Source of the DNA: Celeribacter arenosi
GTDB lineage: Bacteria > Pseudomonadota > Alphaproteobacteria > Rhodobacterales > Rhodobacteraceae
Assembly (NCBI RefSeq): GCF_039539485.1
Contig: NZ_BAABDF010000003.1
Span: 493,665-557,664, forward strand
Reading direction: 5' to 3'
DNA: 64,000 nt
This document shows positions 23,655-32,126 of this stretch, piece by piece (the stretch's first letter is position 1; the number at the start of each line of letters is the position of its first letter). The translations under genes and the position numbers were made by a program. Below the pieces are notes generated by a model. That model saw only the letters and a list, made by a program, of their open reading frames with translations. It made no database searches and was not told where the DNA came from.

Positions 23655-25459
23655 AACCCGTCGTTGTCGCCATAAACACCTCTGGCGAGGCCACCGCCCG
23701 CCGTATCGCGCAGGCCATTGGTGCTGACCTCCACGGCCGTGAAGGCCGCACATGTATCGAGCCGAGCTTTGCCAATGCATTGGATCATATCCGCACGCTG
23801 TTTGCCGCCGGGATTCCGGTGATCGGTGTCTGCGCCTCCGGCATCCTCATTCGCGCCGTCGCGCCTTTGCTCAACGATAAGCGGTCCGAGCCTCCCGTGC
23901 TCTCCGTTTCCGATGATGGCAGTGTTGTCGTTCCGTTGTTGGGCGGGCATCGCGGGGCGAACCGTCTGGCGGGTGACATTGCGCAGGCGATTGATGCGAA
24001 AGCCGCAATAACCACTGCGGGCGACGTTTCCATGGGGATTGCGCTCGACGTGCCGCCAAAGGGATGGCGCCTCGGGACGCCGGAAACCGCGAAAACCGCG
24101 ATGGCCGCTATTCTGGCTTCTGGCGGTGCGCAGGTGACGGGTGAGGAGGCGGGTTTGTCCGAGTGGTTGGCGAGTGTTCCGCCCGCAGATGGTGCGAAAA
24201 TCATTGTCACGTCTAAGGCCGTGCCGAACGCACAGGATAATGCCGTGGTCTACCATCCGCAGCGCTACACGCTCGGTGTCGGGTGTTCGCGCAATTGCCC
24301 GCCCGAGGAACTCGCCGATTTGGTGCAGGGCGTGTTGGATGATGCGGATATTTCGTCCAAGGCCATCGCGGCAATTGCCACGGTTGATCTCAAGGCGGAC
24401 GAGCCGGCGATCCTCGAACTCGCGCGCTCTTTCGGCGTGCCCCTGCGGTTTTTCACGGCTAGTGAACTCGACGCCGAAACCCCGCGATGTGCGACTGTGT
24501 CGGATGTGGTCTTCGCCGAGATCGGAACGCATGGCGTGGCCGAAAACGCCGCGCTGGCCTGTGGTGGCACGGATGTGACCCTGCATCGGCCCAAGGTCAA
24601 AAGCGCCATGGCAACGGCTGCGCTGGCGATGAGCGAGGGTGTGATTTCCGAGCCCAAGGGGCGCGCACGTGGACGGCTATTTGTCGTTGGCATCGGGCCG
24701 GGCCAAGCCGCATGGCGCACGCCGGAAGTATCCCATTTTGTCTCGCAGGCCGAAGAGCTGGTTGGTTATGGCCTTTATATTGATCTTTTGGGGCCTCTGG
24801 CGTTCGGCAAAAAGCGATCCGATTTCCCTCTGGGCGGAGAAGAGGACCGGTGTCGCTATGCTCTCGAACAGGCGGCGAAGGGCAAAGACGTTGCGCTGGT
24901 GTGTTCTGGCGACGCCGGGATCTACGCGATGGGGGCATTGGTATTCGAACTGCTCGATCGACCCCCCGAACAGCACGGCGTGAGCGAAGCTGCACGGCGC
25001 GTTGAGGTTGTGTGTTCGCCCGGTGTGTCGGCGTTGCAGGGGGCAGCGGCGCGGGCGGGTGCGCCGCTCGGTCACGATTTCTGCGCGATTTCGCTGTCCG
25101 ATCTGTTGACGCCACGCGCCGACATCGTCAGGCGGCTAAAGGCGGCAGCGGAGGGAGATTTCGTGATCGCCTTCTATAATCCGGTGTCGAAAAAGCGCCG
25201 TACGCTATTGGCCGAGGCGCGCGAAATTCTGCTTCAGCACCGTCCCGCCGATACGCCCGTCATGCTGGCCTCCAACCTTGGACGCCCGACCGAACATATC
25301 CGTTATCGCCGTCTCGATGAGCTGGAGGTTGATGAGGTGGATATGCTCACCGTCGTGCTGATCGGGTCATCGAACTCACGGCTGGCGCAGCTCGGGGAAG
25401 GGCCGCGGATGTACACGCCGCGCGGTTACGCCCGCAAAATTGACGGAGACCTGTCATGA
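23645..25459 (+). CDS. cobJ: CbiG-CobJ fusion: cobalt-precorrin-5A hydrolase domain plus precorrin-3B C17-methyltransferase
   Basis: A 604-residue fusion. Residues 1 to about 335 match CbiG: central VCASGILIRAVAPLL, and the C-terminal CbiG/CobE part with GVGCSRNCPPEELADLV. Residues from about 340 are a complete CobJ/CbiH tetrapyrrole methylase (RLFVVGIGPGQAAW at its start, SGDAGIYAMG, CSPGVSALQGAAARAGAPLGHDF). CobJ performs ring contraction and C17 methylation. CbiG normally opens the delta-lactone in the anaerobic route. GTG 23645 is chosen because it overlaps cobI by ten bases and gives the family N-terminus. Confidence 0.92.
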   Translation: MAVKPVVVAINTSGEATARRIAQAIGADLHGREGRTCIEPSFANALDHIRTLFAAGIPVIGVCASGILIRAVAPLLNDKRSEPPVLSVSDDGSVVVPLLGGHRGANRLAGDIAQAIDAKAAITTAGDVSMGIALDVPPKGWRLGTPETAKTAMAAILASGGAQVTGEEAGLSEWLASVPPADGAKIIVTSKAVPNAQDNAVVYHPQRYTLGVGCSRNCPPEELADLVQGVLDDADISSKAIAAIATVDLKADEPAILELARSFGVPLRFFTASELDAETPRCATVSDVVFAEIGTHGVAENAALACGGTDVTLHRPKVKSAMATAALAMSEGVISEPKGRARGRLFVVGIGPGQAAWRTPEVSHFVSQAEELVGYGLYIDLLGPLAFGKKRSDFPLGGEEDRCRYALEQAAKGKDVALVCSGDAGIYAMGALVFELLDRPPEQHGVSEAARRVEVVCSPGVSALQGAAARAGAPLGHDFCAISLSDLLTPRADIVRRLKAAAEGDFVIAFYNPVSKKRRTLLAEAREILLQHRPADTPVMLASNLGRPTEHIRYRRLDELEVDEVDMLTVVLIGSSNSRLAQLGEGPRMYTPRGYARKIDGDLS

Positions 25460-26223
25460 CCGTTTTCTTCATTGGCGCGGGCCCGGGTGATCCCGAACTT
25501 CTCACCAAAAAAGCCGAACGGTTGATTGGTGAGTGTCCTGTATGCCTCTACGCGGGATCGCTCGTCCCTGCGGAGGTTGTGGCCTGTGCGCCGGAGGGGG
25601 CAAAGGTCATGGATACGGCGCCGATGACGTTGGATGAAACGCATGCGGAAATCAAAAAGGCGCATGAAATGGGCCATAATGTAGCCCGTGTGCATAGCGG
25701 GGACCCATCTCTTTATGGTGCGATCGCAGAGCAGATCCGCCGGTTGCGTGCGGATGGTATCGACTATGAAATCGTGCCGGGCGTTCCCGCCTACGCGGCT
25801 GCAGCGGCCGCGTTGGGTCAGGAATTGACCATTCCGGAGATCGCGCAATCCATCGTCCTGACGCGGGTGTCGATGAAATCGACGTCCATGCCGCAGGGTG
25901 AGACGCTCGAAAATTTCGCGCGAACCGGAGCGACATTGGCGATCCACCTCGGGGTGCGGAATTTGCGCGAGATCGAGCGGCAGTTGGTGCCGCACTATGG
26001 GGCCGATTGTCCGGTGGCTGTCGTGTATCGCGTGGGGTGGCCCGATCAGATGCTGATCCGTGGCACGTTGTCGGATATTCGCGAAAAAGTGCGTGCGCAA
26101 AAGATCACGCGCACCGCCCTAATTCTCGTCGGGCCTGCCCTCGGCGAGGTTCAGGATTTTAAGGACAGCGCGCTTTATGATCCTGAAATGCCACATGTAT
26201 TGCGCCCCAAAGTGCGGCAATAG
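25456..26223 (+). CDS. cobM: Precorrin-4 C11-methyltransferase
   Basis: A 255-residue tetrapyrrole methylase (CobM/CbiF). The N-terminus FIGAGPGDPELLTKKAERLI is the SAM-binding motif; VHSGDPSLYGAIAEQIRRL and EIVPGVPAYAAAAAALGQELTIPEI follow as in CobM. It makes precorrin-5. It is the last recognisable gene of the plus-strand corrin operon, overlapping its predecessor by four bases. Confidence 0.95.
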   Translation: MTVFFIGAGPGDPELLTKKAERLIGECPVCLYAGSLVPAEVVACAPEGAKVMDTAPMTLDETHAEIKKAHEMGHNVARVHSGDPSLYGAIAEQIRRLRADGIDYEIVPGVPAYAAAAAALGQELTIPEIAQSIVLTRVSMKSTSMPQGETLENFARTGATLAIHLGVRNLREIERQLVPHYGADCPVAVVYRVGWPDQMLIRGTLSDIREKVRAQKITRTALILVGPALGEVQDFKDSALYDPEMPHVLRPKVRQ

Positions 26224-26324
26224 GGTGACTCTGAATTTGGAAAACTCTCGATAAATTCCTCCAAACTTGACCCATGGGAATGCTGGCGCATGATTGTGGC
26301 ACATGGCCTGGGGAGGATGTGTTC

Positions 26325-26681
26325 GTGACTAATCTACTGCCAAAAGAGGTTCTTGAAGGGCTCGCGCTCGCGCGCAAGCGTCGGGAAAGACGGCGCTCTC
26401 GGTTGCGCGTTCATGTCGGGGACCAGACGTTTCCGGTGCTACGTCTTTGGGAAAACGGCATTGCTGTTGATCGCGAAGTCGGGCCCAATCTACGTGGTTT
26501 GGTTGATATCTACGATGGCTCGCGCCACCTCATGCAGGCGCTGATCGTGACTTCGCAGGACGAGGGCAACATGCGCTATTATGACTTTAAGTGGGCCACA
26601 CAGGCCTCTGACAGGCCGGCGCTTGACTACGACCGGCCCGACGATGCGCCAGCGGGACTATTGACGCACCGGCTATTGTAG
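26325..26681 (+). CDS. Conserved hypothetical protein, highly basic N-terminus
   Basis: A 118-residue protein with a dense Arg/Lys stretch (KRRERRRSRLR, about residues 18-28) followed by beta-rich sequence with VLRLWENGIAVD and GLVDIYDGSRHLMQALIV. A degenerate PilZ-like domain is conceivable (Arg cluster followed by a WENG turn) but not convincing. I start at GTG 26325 because GGGGAGG lies eight bases before it; the ATG at 26274 has no such site. It converges on the aminotransferase, overlapping by nine bases. Confidence 0.65.
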   Translation: MTNLLPKEVLEGLALARKRRERRRSRLRVHVGDQTFPVLRLWENGIAVDREVGPNLRGLVDIYDGSRHLMQALIVTSQDEGNMRYYDFKWATQASDRPALDYDRPDDAPAGLLTHRLL

Positions 26682-27854
26682 GTCGCTGAACGCGCGTTTC
26701 AGGCGTTCGCCTGCCTCCAGAACATTTGCCCGCTGAGTGCCGAGGTTGAAGCGCAACCCTTGGCTGCCACCGGTGCCGAAAGGCAGACCGGGGCTCGGCA
26801 CAATTTTCGCCTCACCCGTGACGCGCGCCCAGAGGTCGGCGTCATTCAGGCCGGTGCCGGAGAAATCGACCCACGCGAGATAGGTGCCTTCGAGATCGGA
26901 CATCTTCGCGCCCGGGATCGTATCAATCGCGGCTTTGAAGGCGGCGACATTACCCGCGATATAGGCATTCATATCATCCACCCATGCGGCCCCTTGGGGC
27001 GAATAGGCTGCGCGGGTAAGGACCGTTCCGAGCAGGTTCGGCGCGATATCGCTGCAATGAACGGTATGGCGAAATGCGTTGCGAAGCGCTTGGTCGGCGA
27101 TGATCACAGTCCCGAGGCGCGATCCGGCGATGGAAAAGGTTTTGGATGCCGAGGTCATGGCCACGAACCGCACGTTGTGGCCCGCGAGGACATGCGCGGT
27201 TGGTGTGAATGTCTCACCGGGCAGGACAATGTCGTGGTGGACTTCGTCGGAGACGAGCAGGATGTCGTGGCGGGCGCAAAAGGCGGCGACGCCGTCTAGT
27301 TCGGATGCACTCCAAACGCGCCCGCCGGGATTGTGGGGCGAGCAGAGCAACAGGATGCGCTCTTTTCCGGTCAGGCGTGTCTCCCATGCCGCCAGATCCA
27401 TTTCGAAACGGGGGCCATCGGTCAGGAGGGGAAGTTCCGTCACGGTGCGGCCGTTGCGCGCAATCTTGGATGCGAATTCATGGTAGACAGGGGTCATGAT
27501 CGCCACGGCGTCACCGGGATTGCTCCATGTCTGGATCGCCATCGCAATCGCGTTTCCGAGGCTGAGCACGGGGGTGATATGCGCGGGATCGACGGTCCAG
27601 TTGTGGCGGGTCTGCATCCACCACACGATTGCGTCACACATCGTGTCAACATGGGCGAAATAGCCGAAGTCGCCTTTGTCGGCGAGATCGCGAACGGCGT
27701 CGGTCAGGAAATCCGGCGCCGGAAAGTCCATGTCGGCGACCCACATTGGCAGGACATCGGGTCCACTCGGGACTTTCAAATAGGTTTCATATGCGTCCCA
27801 TTTGGTGGAACGCGTCGCGGTACGGTCGTAGGCGTCGTCAAATGTGGCGGACAT
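26673..27854 (-). CDS. patB: MalY/PatB-type PLP-dependent C-S lyase / aminotransferase
   Basis: A 393-residue fold-type I PLP enzyme of the MalY/PatB family (cystathionine beta-lyase-like). The N-terminus has LPMWVADMDFPAPDFL, the PLP lysine is in SASKTFSIAGSRLG, and CSPHNPGGRVW and VSDEVHHDIVLPG match. Such enzymes cleave C-S bonds in cystathionine or cysteine conjugates, giving thiol and pyruvate. I start at ATG 27854 (reading MSATFDDAYD); the frame further upstream is antisense to def and has no similarity. Divergent from def. Confidence 0.88.
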   Translation of the reverse strand: MSATFDDAYDRTATRSTKWDAYETYLKVPSGPDVLPMWVADMDFPAPDFLTDAVRDLADKGDFGYFAHVDTMCDAIVWWMQTRHNWTVDPAHITPVLSLGNAIAMAIQTWSNPGDAVAIMTPVYHEFASKIARNGRTVTELPLLTDGPRFEMDLAAWETRLTGKERILLLCSPHNPGGRVWSASELDGVAAFCARHDILLVSDEVHHDIVLPGETFTPTAHVLAGHNVRFVAMTSASKTFSIAGSRLGTVIIADQALRNAFRHTVHCSDIAPNLLGTVLTRAAYSPQGAAWVDDMNAYIAGNVAAFKAAIDTIPGAKMSDLEGTYLAWVDFSGTGLNDADLWARVTGEAKIVPSPGLPFGTGGSQGLRFNLGTQRANVLEAGERLKRAFSDLQ

Positions 27855-27986
27855 GCGGGCTCCTGGATTTTTCCGGACGGTAGCTTCATCCGCGGAGGAT
27901 GTGAAATCGCATTCTGGCATGAGGTTGATCGTCACACGTGATAGCGAATGTTGCACCGCCGCGCCCCATTGACTACATGGACAATT

Positions 27987-28508
27987 ATGACACTGCGACA
28001 CATTCTCATTCACCCCGACCCGCGTCTTAAAAAGACATGCGAACCTGTGAGTACCTTTGATAAGGGGCTCGCCGCGCTTGCCGATGACATGCTTGCCACG
28101 ATGTATGATGCGCCCGGTATCGGTCTGGCTGCGCCTCAGGTTGGTGTGATGGATCGTCTGTTGGTGATGGATTGCGTCAAGGAAGAGGGCGGCACGCCCG
28201 AACCCATGGTATTGGTCAATCCGCAAGTCGTTTGGGAGAGCGACGAGCGGAGCGTTTATGAGGAAGGTTGTCTGTCCATTCCGGGTCAGTATGCCGATGT
28301 CGAGCGCCCGAAAATGGTCCGTGTCACATGGCAGGATCTTGAGGGCAAAGCGCAGGAACAGGAGTTCGACGAACTCTGGGCAACCTGCGTGCAGCACGAG
28401 ATCGACCACCTCGATGGGGTGTTGTTCATCGACTATCTCAAACCTCTCAAACGGCAGATGATCACGCGCAAGATGCAAAAGCTGAAACGCGAACAGGCGC
28501 GCGAATAG
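27987..28508 (+). CDS. def: Peptide deformylase (catalytically complete copy)
   Basis: A 173-residue peptide deformylase that removes the formyl group from the N-terminal methionine of new proteins. All three motifs are intact: GIGLAAPQVG (residues 44-53), EGCLS (93-97) with the metal-binding C95, and QHEIDH with H137, E138, H141. First of four overlapping genes def-def2-def3-fmt. The start is ATG 27987 (reading MTLRHILIHPDPRLKK). Confidence 0.96.
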   Translation: MTLRHILIHPDPRLKKTCEPVSTFDKGLAALADDMLATMYDAPGIGLAAPQVGVMDRLLVMDCVKEEGGTPEPMVLVNPQVVWESDERSVYEEGCLSIPGQYADVERPKMVRVTWQDLEGKAQEQEFDELWATCVQHEIDHLDGVLFIDYLKPLKRQMITRKMQKLKREQARE

Positions 28509-28999
28509 TGTCGCTCCGTGACATTTTGCTTTGGCCCGATGCGCGGTTGAGCGTGGTTTGTGAGCCAGTTGGCGAGATTACGGGAGAGGTTTCCCAGCTG
28601 GCGTCTGACATGTTTACGACCATGTATAACGCGGCTGGGCGGGGCCTCGCAGCGCCCCAGATCGGCGATATGCGGCGGATATTTGTAATGGATGCCACGT
28701 GGAAAGAAGGCCTGCGAATGCCGCGCGTGATGATCAATCCGGAACTGGTCTCTGTGTCCGAGGAACGCTGCGAGATGGAAGAGGTCTGTCTGTCGATCCC
28801 CGGCATCGTTGCCCCCGTGGAGCGCCCGTCGCGGATCGCGATGCGATGGACCGATCTGGACGGCATGAAGCAGGTTTCGGATTTCGACGGCGCAGAGGCC
28901 CGCATCGCCCTGCACGAATTGGACCATCTAAATGGTCTGGTCCATTTCGACCGTCTCGACCCTTTGACCCGCACCCGACTTGAGGACAGCTACGCATGA
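28508..28999 (+). CDS. Second peptide deformylase-like protein
   Basis: A 163-residue deformylase paralogue. Motif 1 is GRGLAAPQIG (residues 44-53), motif 2 reads EVCLS (Gly to Val, C94 kept), and motif 3 is LHELDH with H136, E137, H140. Metal ligands and catalytic glutamate are present, so activity is possible, but the Gly-to-Val change next to the cysteine is unusual. GTG start shares its first base with the stop of the first def; the end overlaps the third copy by four bases. Confidence 0.88.
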   Translation: MSLRDILLWPDARLSVVCEPVGEITGEVSQLASDMFTTMYNAAGRGLAAPQIGDMRRIFVMDATWKEGLRMPRVMINPELVSVSEERCEMEEVCLSIPGIVAPVERPSRIAMRWTDLDGMKQVSDFDGAEARIALHELDHLNGLVHFDRLDPLTRTRLEDSYA

Positions 29000-29499
29000 G
29001 CGCGCGCCCCTTTGTATCCTATCCGGACAAACGCCTGCGGACCGCCGCGGCGCCCGTCGAGGCGATCACCGACCACCATCGCGCAATCTGGGCCGATATG
29101 GTCGAGACTATGGATGCGATGCCGGGTTACGGGCTGGCCGCGCCACAGATCGGCGTGATGGAACGTCTGGCCGTGGTGGATTGTTCGAGCGAGCGGGGCA
29201 AAGCCGTTCTGTTGGCCAATCCCGAGGTGCTCCACGCCTCTGTCAAACTGCGCGACCATGAAGAGGCATCCCCCAATCTACCCGGTATGTCGGCCGTGAT
29301 TTCGCGCCCCCGTGCCGTGACGGTGCGGTTTTTGAACGCGATGGGTGACATTGAGGAACGCGATTTCGTCGACCTCTGGGCCACCTCGGTGCAGCATCAG
29401 ATCGATCACCTGAACGGCAAGATGTTCTTCGATCATCTCAAACCTGTGAAGCGTCAGATGTTTCTCAAAAAGGCGAAAAAGACGGGGGCGATGCGATGA
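28996..29499 (+). CDS. Third peptide deformylase-like protein, probably inactive
   Basis: A 167-residue deformylase homologue with an intact motif 1 (GYGLAAPQIG, residues 44-53) but a degraded active site: motif 2 reads EASPN (residues 90-94), so the metal-binding cysteine is Ser92, and motif 3 reads QHQIDH, so the catalytic glutamate is Gln135. The two histidines H134 and H138 remain. It is probably a pseudoenzyme. It is translationally coupled on both sides (four-base overlaps with the second copy and with fmt), so expression is maintained. Confidence 0.9.
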   Translation: MSARPFVSYPDKRLRTAAAPVEAITDHHRAIWADMVETMDAMPGYGLAAPQIGVMERLAVVDCSSERGKAVLLANPEVLHASVKLRDHEEASPNLPGMSAVISRPRAVTVRFLNAMGDIEERDFVDLWATSVQHQIDHLNGKMFFDHLKPVKRQMFLKKAKKTGAMR

Positions 29500-30401
29500 G
29501 AGTGATCTTTATGGGATCGCCCGATTTTTCGGTGCCTGTGCTCGATGCTTTGGTTGAGGCGGGGCACGAGATCGCCTGTGTCTATTGCCAGCCACCGCGT
29601 CCGGCGGGGCGTGGGAAAAAGGATCGCCCCACACCGGTTCAGGCCCGTGCCGAGGTGTTGGGATTACCTGTTCGCCACCCCAAGAATTTCAAAGACCCCA
29701 CTGATGTCGCGGCGTTTGCGGACCTCGGGGCCGATGTCGCCGTTGTGGTGGCCTACGGGCTGATTTTGCCGCAGGCGTTGCTGGACGCGCCGACGTCGGG
29801 TTGCCTGAATATTCACGCCTCTCTCCTGCCGCGTTGGCGTGGAGCGGCCCCGATCCATCGCGCTATTCTGAGCGGTGATGAAAAGACCGGCGTGTGCATC
29901 ATGCAAATGGAGGCTGGTCTCGACACCGGTCCGGTACTGTTGCGCCGCGAAACCGACATCACCGCGCAGGACACCACCGCCACACTTCATGACCGGCTCT
30001 CGGCGATGGGGGCAAATGCGATTGTCGAGGCGCTCGACACATTGCCGTCGCTCACGCCCGAGGTGCAGCAAGAGGATGGTGTGACCTACGCGCAAAAGAT
30101 CGACAAAGCCGAAGCCCGCATCGATTGGTCCCGCCCTGCCGTAGAGGTCGCGCGTCAAATCCGCGGTCTTTCCCCTTTCCCGGGGGCTTGGGCGACGTAC
30201 AATGGCGAGAGGTTCAAATTTCACATGGCGCAGGCCGTCGGCACAACAGGCGCGCCGGGTGAGGTCGTAGGGCCGTTCACGATTGCCTGCGGTGAGGGCG
30301 CGGTCGAGATTGCCGTGGCCCAACGCGAAGGCAAACGCGCCATGGCCGTGGACGAGATAATAAAAGGGCTGGACCTGACGGTCGGCAGCCGGTTCGAGTA
30401 G
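29496..30401 (+). CDS. fmt: Methionyl-tRNA formyltransferase
   Basis: A 301-residue enzyme that formylates initiator Met-tRNA using 10-formyl-tetrahydrofolate. Key stretches: FMGSPDFSVPVLDALVEAGHEI, the RPAGRGKK loop, and NIHASLLPRWRGAAPIHRAI with the catalytic Asn/His, and GLDTGPVL with the Asp. It ends the def-fmt operon, which couples the opposing formylation and deformylation steps. Confidence 0.96.
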   Translation: MRVIFMGSPDFSVPVLDALVEAGHEIACVYCQPPRPAGRGKKDRPTPVQARAEVLGLPVRHPKNFKDPTDVAAFADLGADVAVVVAYGLILPQALLDAPTSGCLNIHASLLPRWRGAAPIHRAILSGDEKTGVCIMQMEAGLDTGPVLLRRETDITAQDTTATLHDRLSAMGANAIVEALDTLPSLTPEVQQEDGVTYAQKIDKAEARIDWSRPAVEVARQIRGLSPFPGAWATYNGERFKFHMAQAVGTTGAPGEVVGPFTIACGEGAVEIAVAQREGKRAMAVDEIIKGLDLTVGSRFE

Positions 30402-30411
30402 GGAGAGACCC

Positions 30412-30651
30412 ATGTTTCCGATTTTGATCGGCACAGTCGTGATCGCGGGAATCGTGGGTTACATTTGCGAAAAAACCGGCTTCACCCATAACGGATATCT
30501 ACAGTCGATCATCATATGTATCGGCGGTGCGTTTCTCGCCTATTTCATCAAGTTGATGTTCGGGATCGGCCTGCGCCCTGCTGGGGTCAATGCGATTGTT
30601 GCCTCTCTCGGTGCGCTTATCATCATCCCGACCCATTGGCGCAAACGATAG
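30412..30651 (+). CDS. Small membrane protein of GlsB/YeaQ-like type
   Basis: A 79-residue protein with three hydrophobic segments (about residues 3-20, 30-50, 58-73) and a basic C-terminus. Its Gly-rich helices resemble the transglycosylase-associated GlsB/YeaQ/YmgE family. It begins ten bases after fmt, with GGGAGAG as ribosome-binding site, and heads three small membrane genes. Function unknown. Confidence 0.65.
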   Translation: MFPILIGTVVIAGIVGYICEKTGFTHNGYLQSIIICIGGAFLAYFIKLMFGIGLRPAGVNAIVASLGALIIIPTHWRKR

Positions 30652-30661
30652 GAGCCATCCC

Positions 30662-30901
30662 ATGCCTGTCCTCTATTTGATCATCATCGGTGCTGCGGCC
30701 GGTTTTCTGGCGACACGCATCATGGATATGCGCACCAACGTTCTGATGACTGTCGCGATTGGCATCGGGGGCGCTTTGATCGGCGGGTTGATCCTGCGCT
30801 TTGTGGGTGCCCTGTTTGGTGCTGCGGCGGGATTTGTTGGCGCATTGCTCGGGGCAATCCTGCTCATCTGGGTCTGGAAAATAATTTCGGAGCGCCGTTG
30901 A
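30662..30901 (+). CDS. Second small GlsB/YeaQ-like membrane protein
   Basis: A 79-residue protein with three glycine-rich hydrophobic segments (IIIGAAAGFLATRIM, GIGGALIGGLIL, AAAGFVGALLGAILLIWVW), typical of the transglycosylase-associated (GlsB/YeaQ/YmgE) family. AGGAG lies seven bases before ATG 30662, which supports this start over an upstream in-frame ATG. Same size and layout as its upstream neighbour, suggesting duplication. Confidence 0.7.
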   Translation: MPVLYLIIIGAAAGFLATRIMDMRTNVLMTVAIGIGGALIGGLILRFVGALFGAAAGFVGALLGAILLIWVWKIISERR

Positions 30902-31032
30902 TGTTCGGGCTATTTTCGCTTCCGGGCCGTTTCGTCGGCTTTTTCATCGGGCTCTGTGTGTGGCTTTTCACGCGGCCGGGTGGATGGGCGGTTGTCTGTT
31001 GTCTGGCCATCGCGCTGACGTGGTATATCTGA
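30901..31032 (+). CDS. 43-residue membrane protein
   Basis: The ATG overlaps the previous stop codon (TGATG), and the frame encodes 43 residues with two short hydrophobic segments (FVGFFIGLCVWLF and AVVCCLAIALTWYI) separated by TRPGG. Tight coupling and composition make it a likely real small protein, third of the membrane-protein trio. No family recognised. Confidence 0.5.
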   Translation: MFGLFSLPGRFVGFFIGLCVWLFTRPGGWAVVCCLAIALTWYI

Positions 31033-31035
31033 CCG

Positions 31036-31659
31036 TCAGTTACGCGGCGGGCGTGATTTGTAGACCGGCAGGGACCATCCCCACCACAGGCTACCGGCGC
31101 GCAGGATGAATGTGATCGACCCGCAGGTTGCGAACACCAACACAGGCGCGAGCGCAAGCTCACGCGCAATGATGGCCGCAATTGCACCGGCGAGCGCGGC
31201 GGAGGCGTAAAGCTGTCCGTGTTTAAGGACGAGAGGCACTTCGTTGCAGACCACGTCGCGCATCAGACCGCCAAAGCATCCCGTCGATACCCCCATGAGA
31301 GCGATGATCACGGCAGGCTGGTCCAGCTTCATTGCAACACCGACGCCTGCGGCCACGGCCACCGAAAGTGCCACGGCATCAGCCCACAGTAGAGTGTTCT
31401 GGCGGCTTTCCACGAGATGCGCCGTAAAGAACACAACGGTGGCCACCACCACTGCGATCACGATGTAGGTCGGATCCTGAACCCAGAAGATAAAGTCGCG
31501 ACCGAGCAGCACATCGCGGATCGTGCCGCCCCCGACCGCCGTCAGGCAGGCGATGAAGGAAAAGCCGACCAGATCAAGCTGCGCACGCGACGCCGCGAGA
31601 GCGCCCGAGAGGGCAAACACAATGACCGAAGCATAATCTAGCAGCGCAACCCAAGTCAT
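31036..31659 (-). CDS. TRIC/UPF0126 family cation channel-like protein
   Basis: A 207-residue membrane protein with two copies of the UPF0126 (TRIC) repeat: GGGTIRDVLLGR (about residues 44-55) and GGLMRDVVCNEVPLVL (about 130-145), each with GGxxRD. Prokaryotic TRIC channels are trimeric potassium-permeable channels; this family has also been tied to amino-acid transport. The ATG used (31659) overlaps the rnhA stop by four bases, which decides it over longer starts. Confidence 0.85.
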   Translation of the reverse strand: MTWVALLDYASVIVFALSGALAASRAQLDLVGFSFIACLTAVGGGTIRDVLLGRDFIFWVQDPTYIVIAVVVATVVFFTAHLVESRQNTLLWADAVALSVAVAAGVGVAMKLDQPAVIIALMGVSTGCFGGLMRDVVCNEVPLVLKHGQLYASAALAGAIAAIIARELALAPVLVFATCGSITFILRAGSLWWGWSLPVYKSRPPRN

Positions 31660-32117
31660 CGTGCACCTTCCTTGAACGGGGCCATGCCCGCACGCGCCAA
31701 TTCGTCCGCGCGTTCGTTTTCGGGGTGACCTGCGTGACCCTTGACCCATTCCCATGTGACATCATGGGAGGCCTGCGCCTCGTCGAGGCGTTGCCAAAGG
31801 TCCACGTTTTTGACGGGCTTTTTAGCGGCGGTTTTCCAGCCGTTTCGTTTCCACCCGTGGATCCATCCGGTCACGCCATTTTTGACATACTGGCTATCGG
31901 TAATGACCGTGATCGCGGTGGATTTTCCGAGGATTTCCAATGCAGAGATCGCAGCCAGAAGTTCCATCCGGTTGTTGGTGGTCACGGCTTCGCCACCCGA
32001 GAGTTCGCGTTCCTTGATGACGGTATCGCCGTCTTTGGCCTGTAGCAGAGCGCCCCAGCCGCCAGGTCCGGGATTTCCGGAACATGCACCATCGGTGTAG
32101 ACAAAATAACGGGCCAC
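31656..32117 (-). CDS. rnhA: Ribonuclease HI
   Basis: A 153-residue RNase HI that degrades RNA in RNA-DNA hybrids. The catalytic set is visible: D9 in YTDGACSGNPGPGGWG, the glutamate in NNRMELLAAISALE, the aspartate in VITDSQYVKNG, and the C-terminal GHAGHPENERADELAR with His and Asp. Normal length. Coupled by a four-base overlap to the TRIC gene. Confidence 0.95.
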   Translation of the reverse strand: MARYFVYTDGACSGNPGPGGWGALLQAKDGDTVIKERELSGGEAVTTNNRMELLAAISALEILGKSTAITVITDSQYVKNGVTGWIHGWKRNGWKTAAKKPVKNVDLWQRLDEAQASHDVTWEWVKGHAGHPENERADELARAGMAPFKEGAR

Positions 32118-32126
32118 GGGATCCTC

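Noticed and set aside
26673..28478. Long minus-strand frame that would extend the PatB protein to 601 residues
   Set aside because: The extra 208 residues are antisense to def and its leader; the family N-terminus begins at the ATG at 27854.
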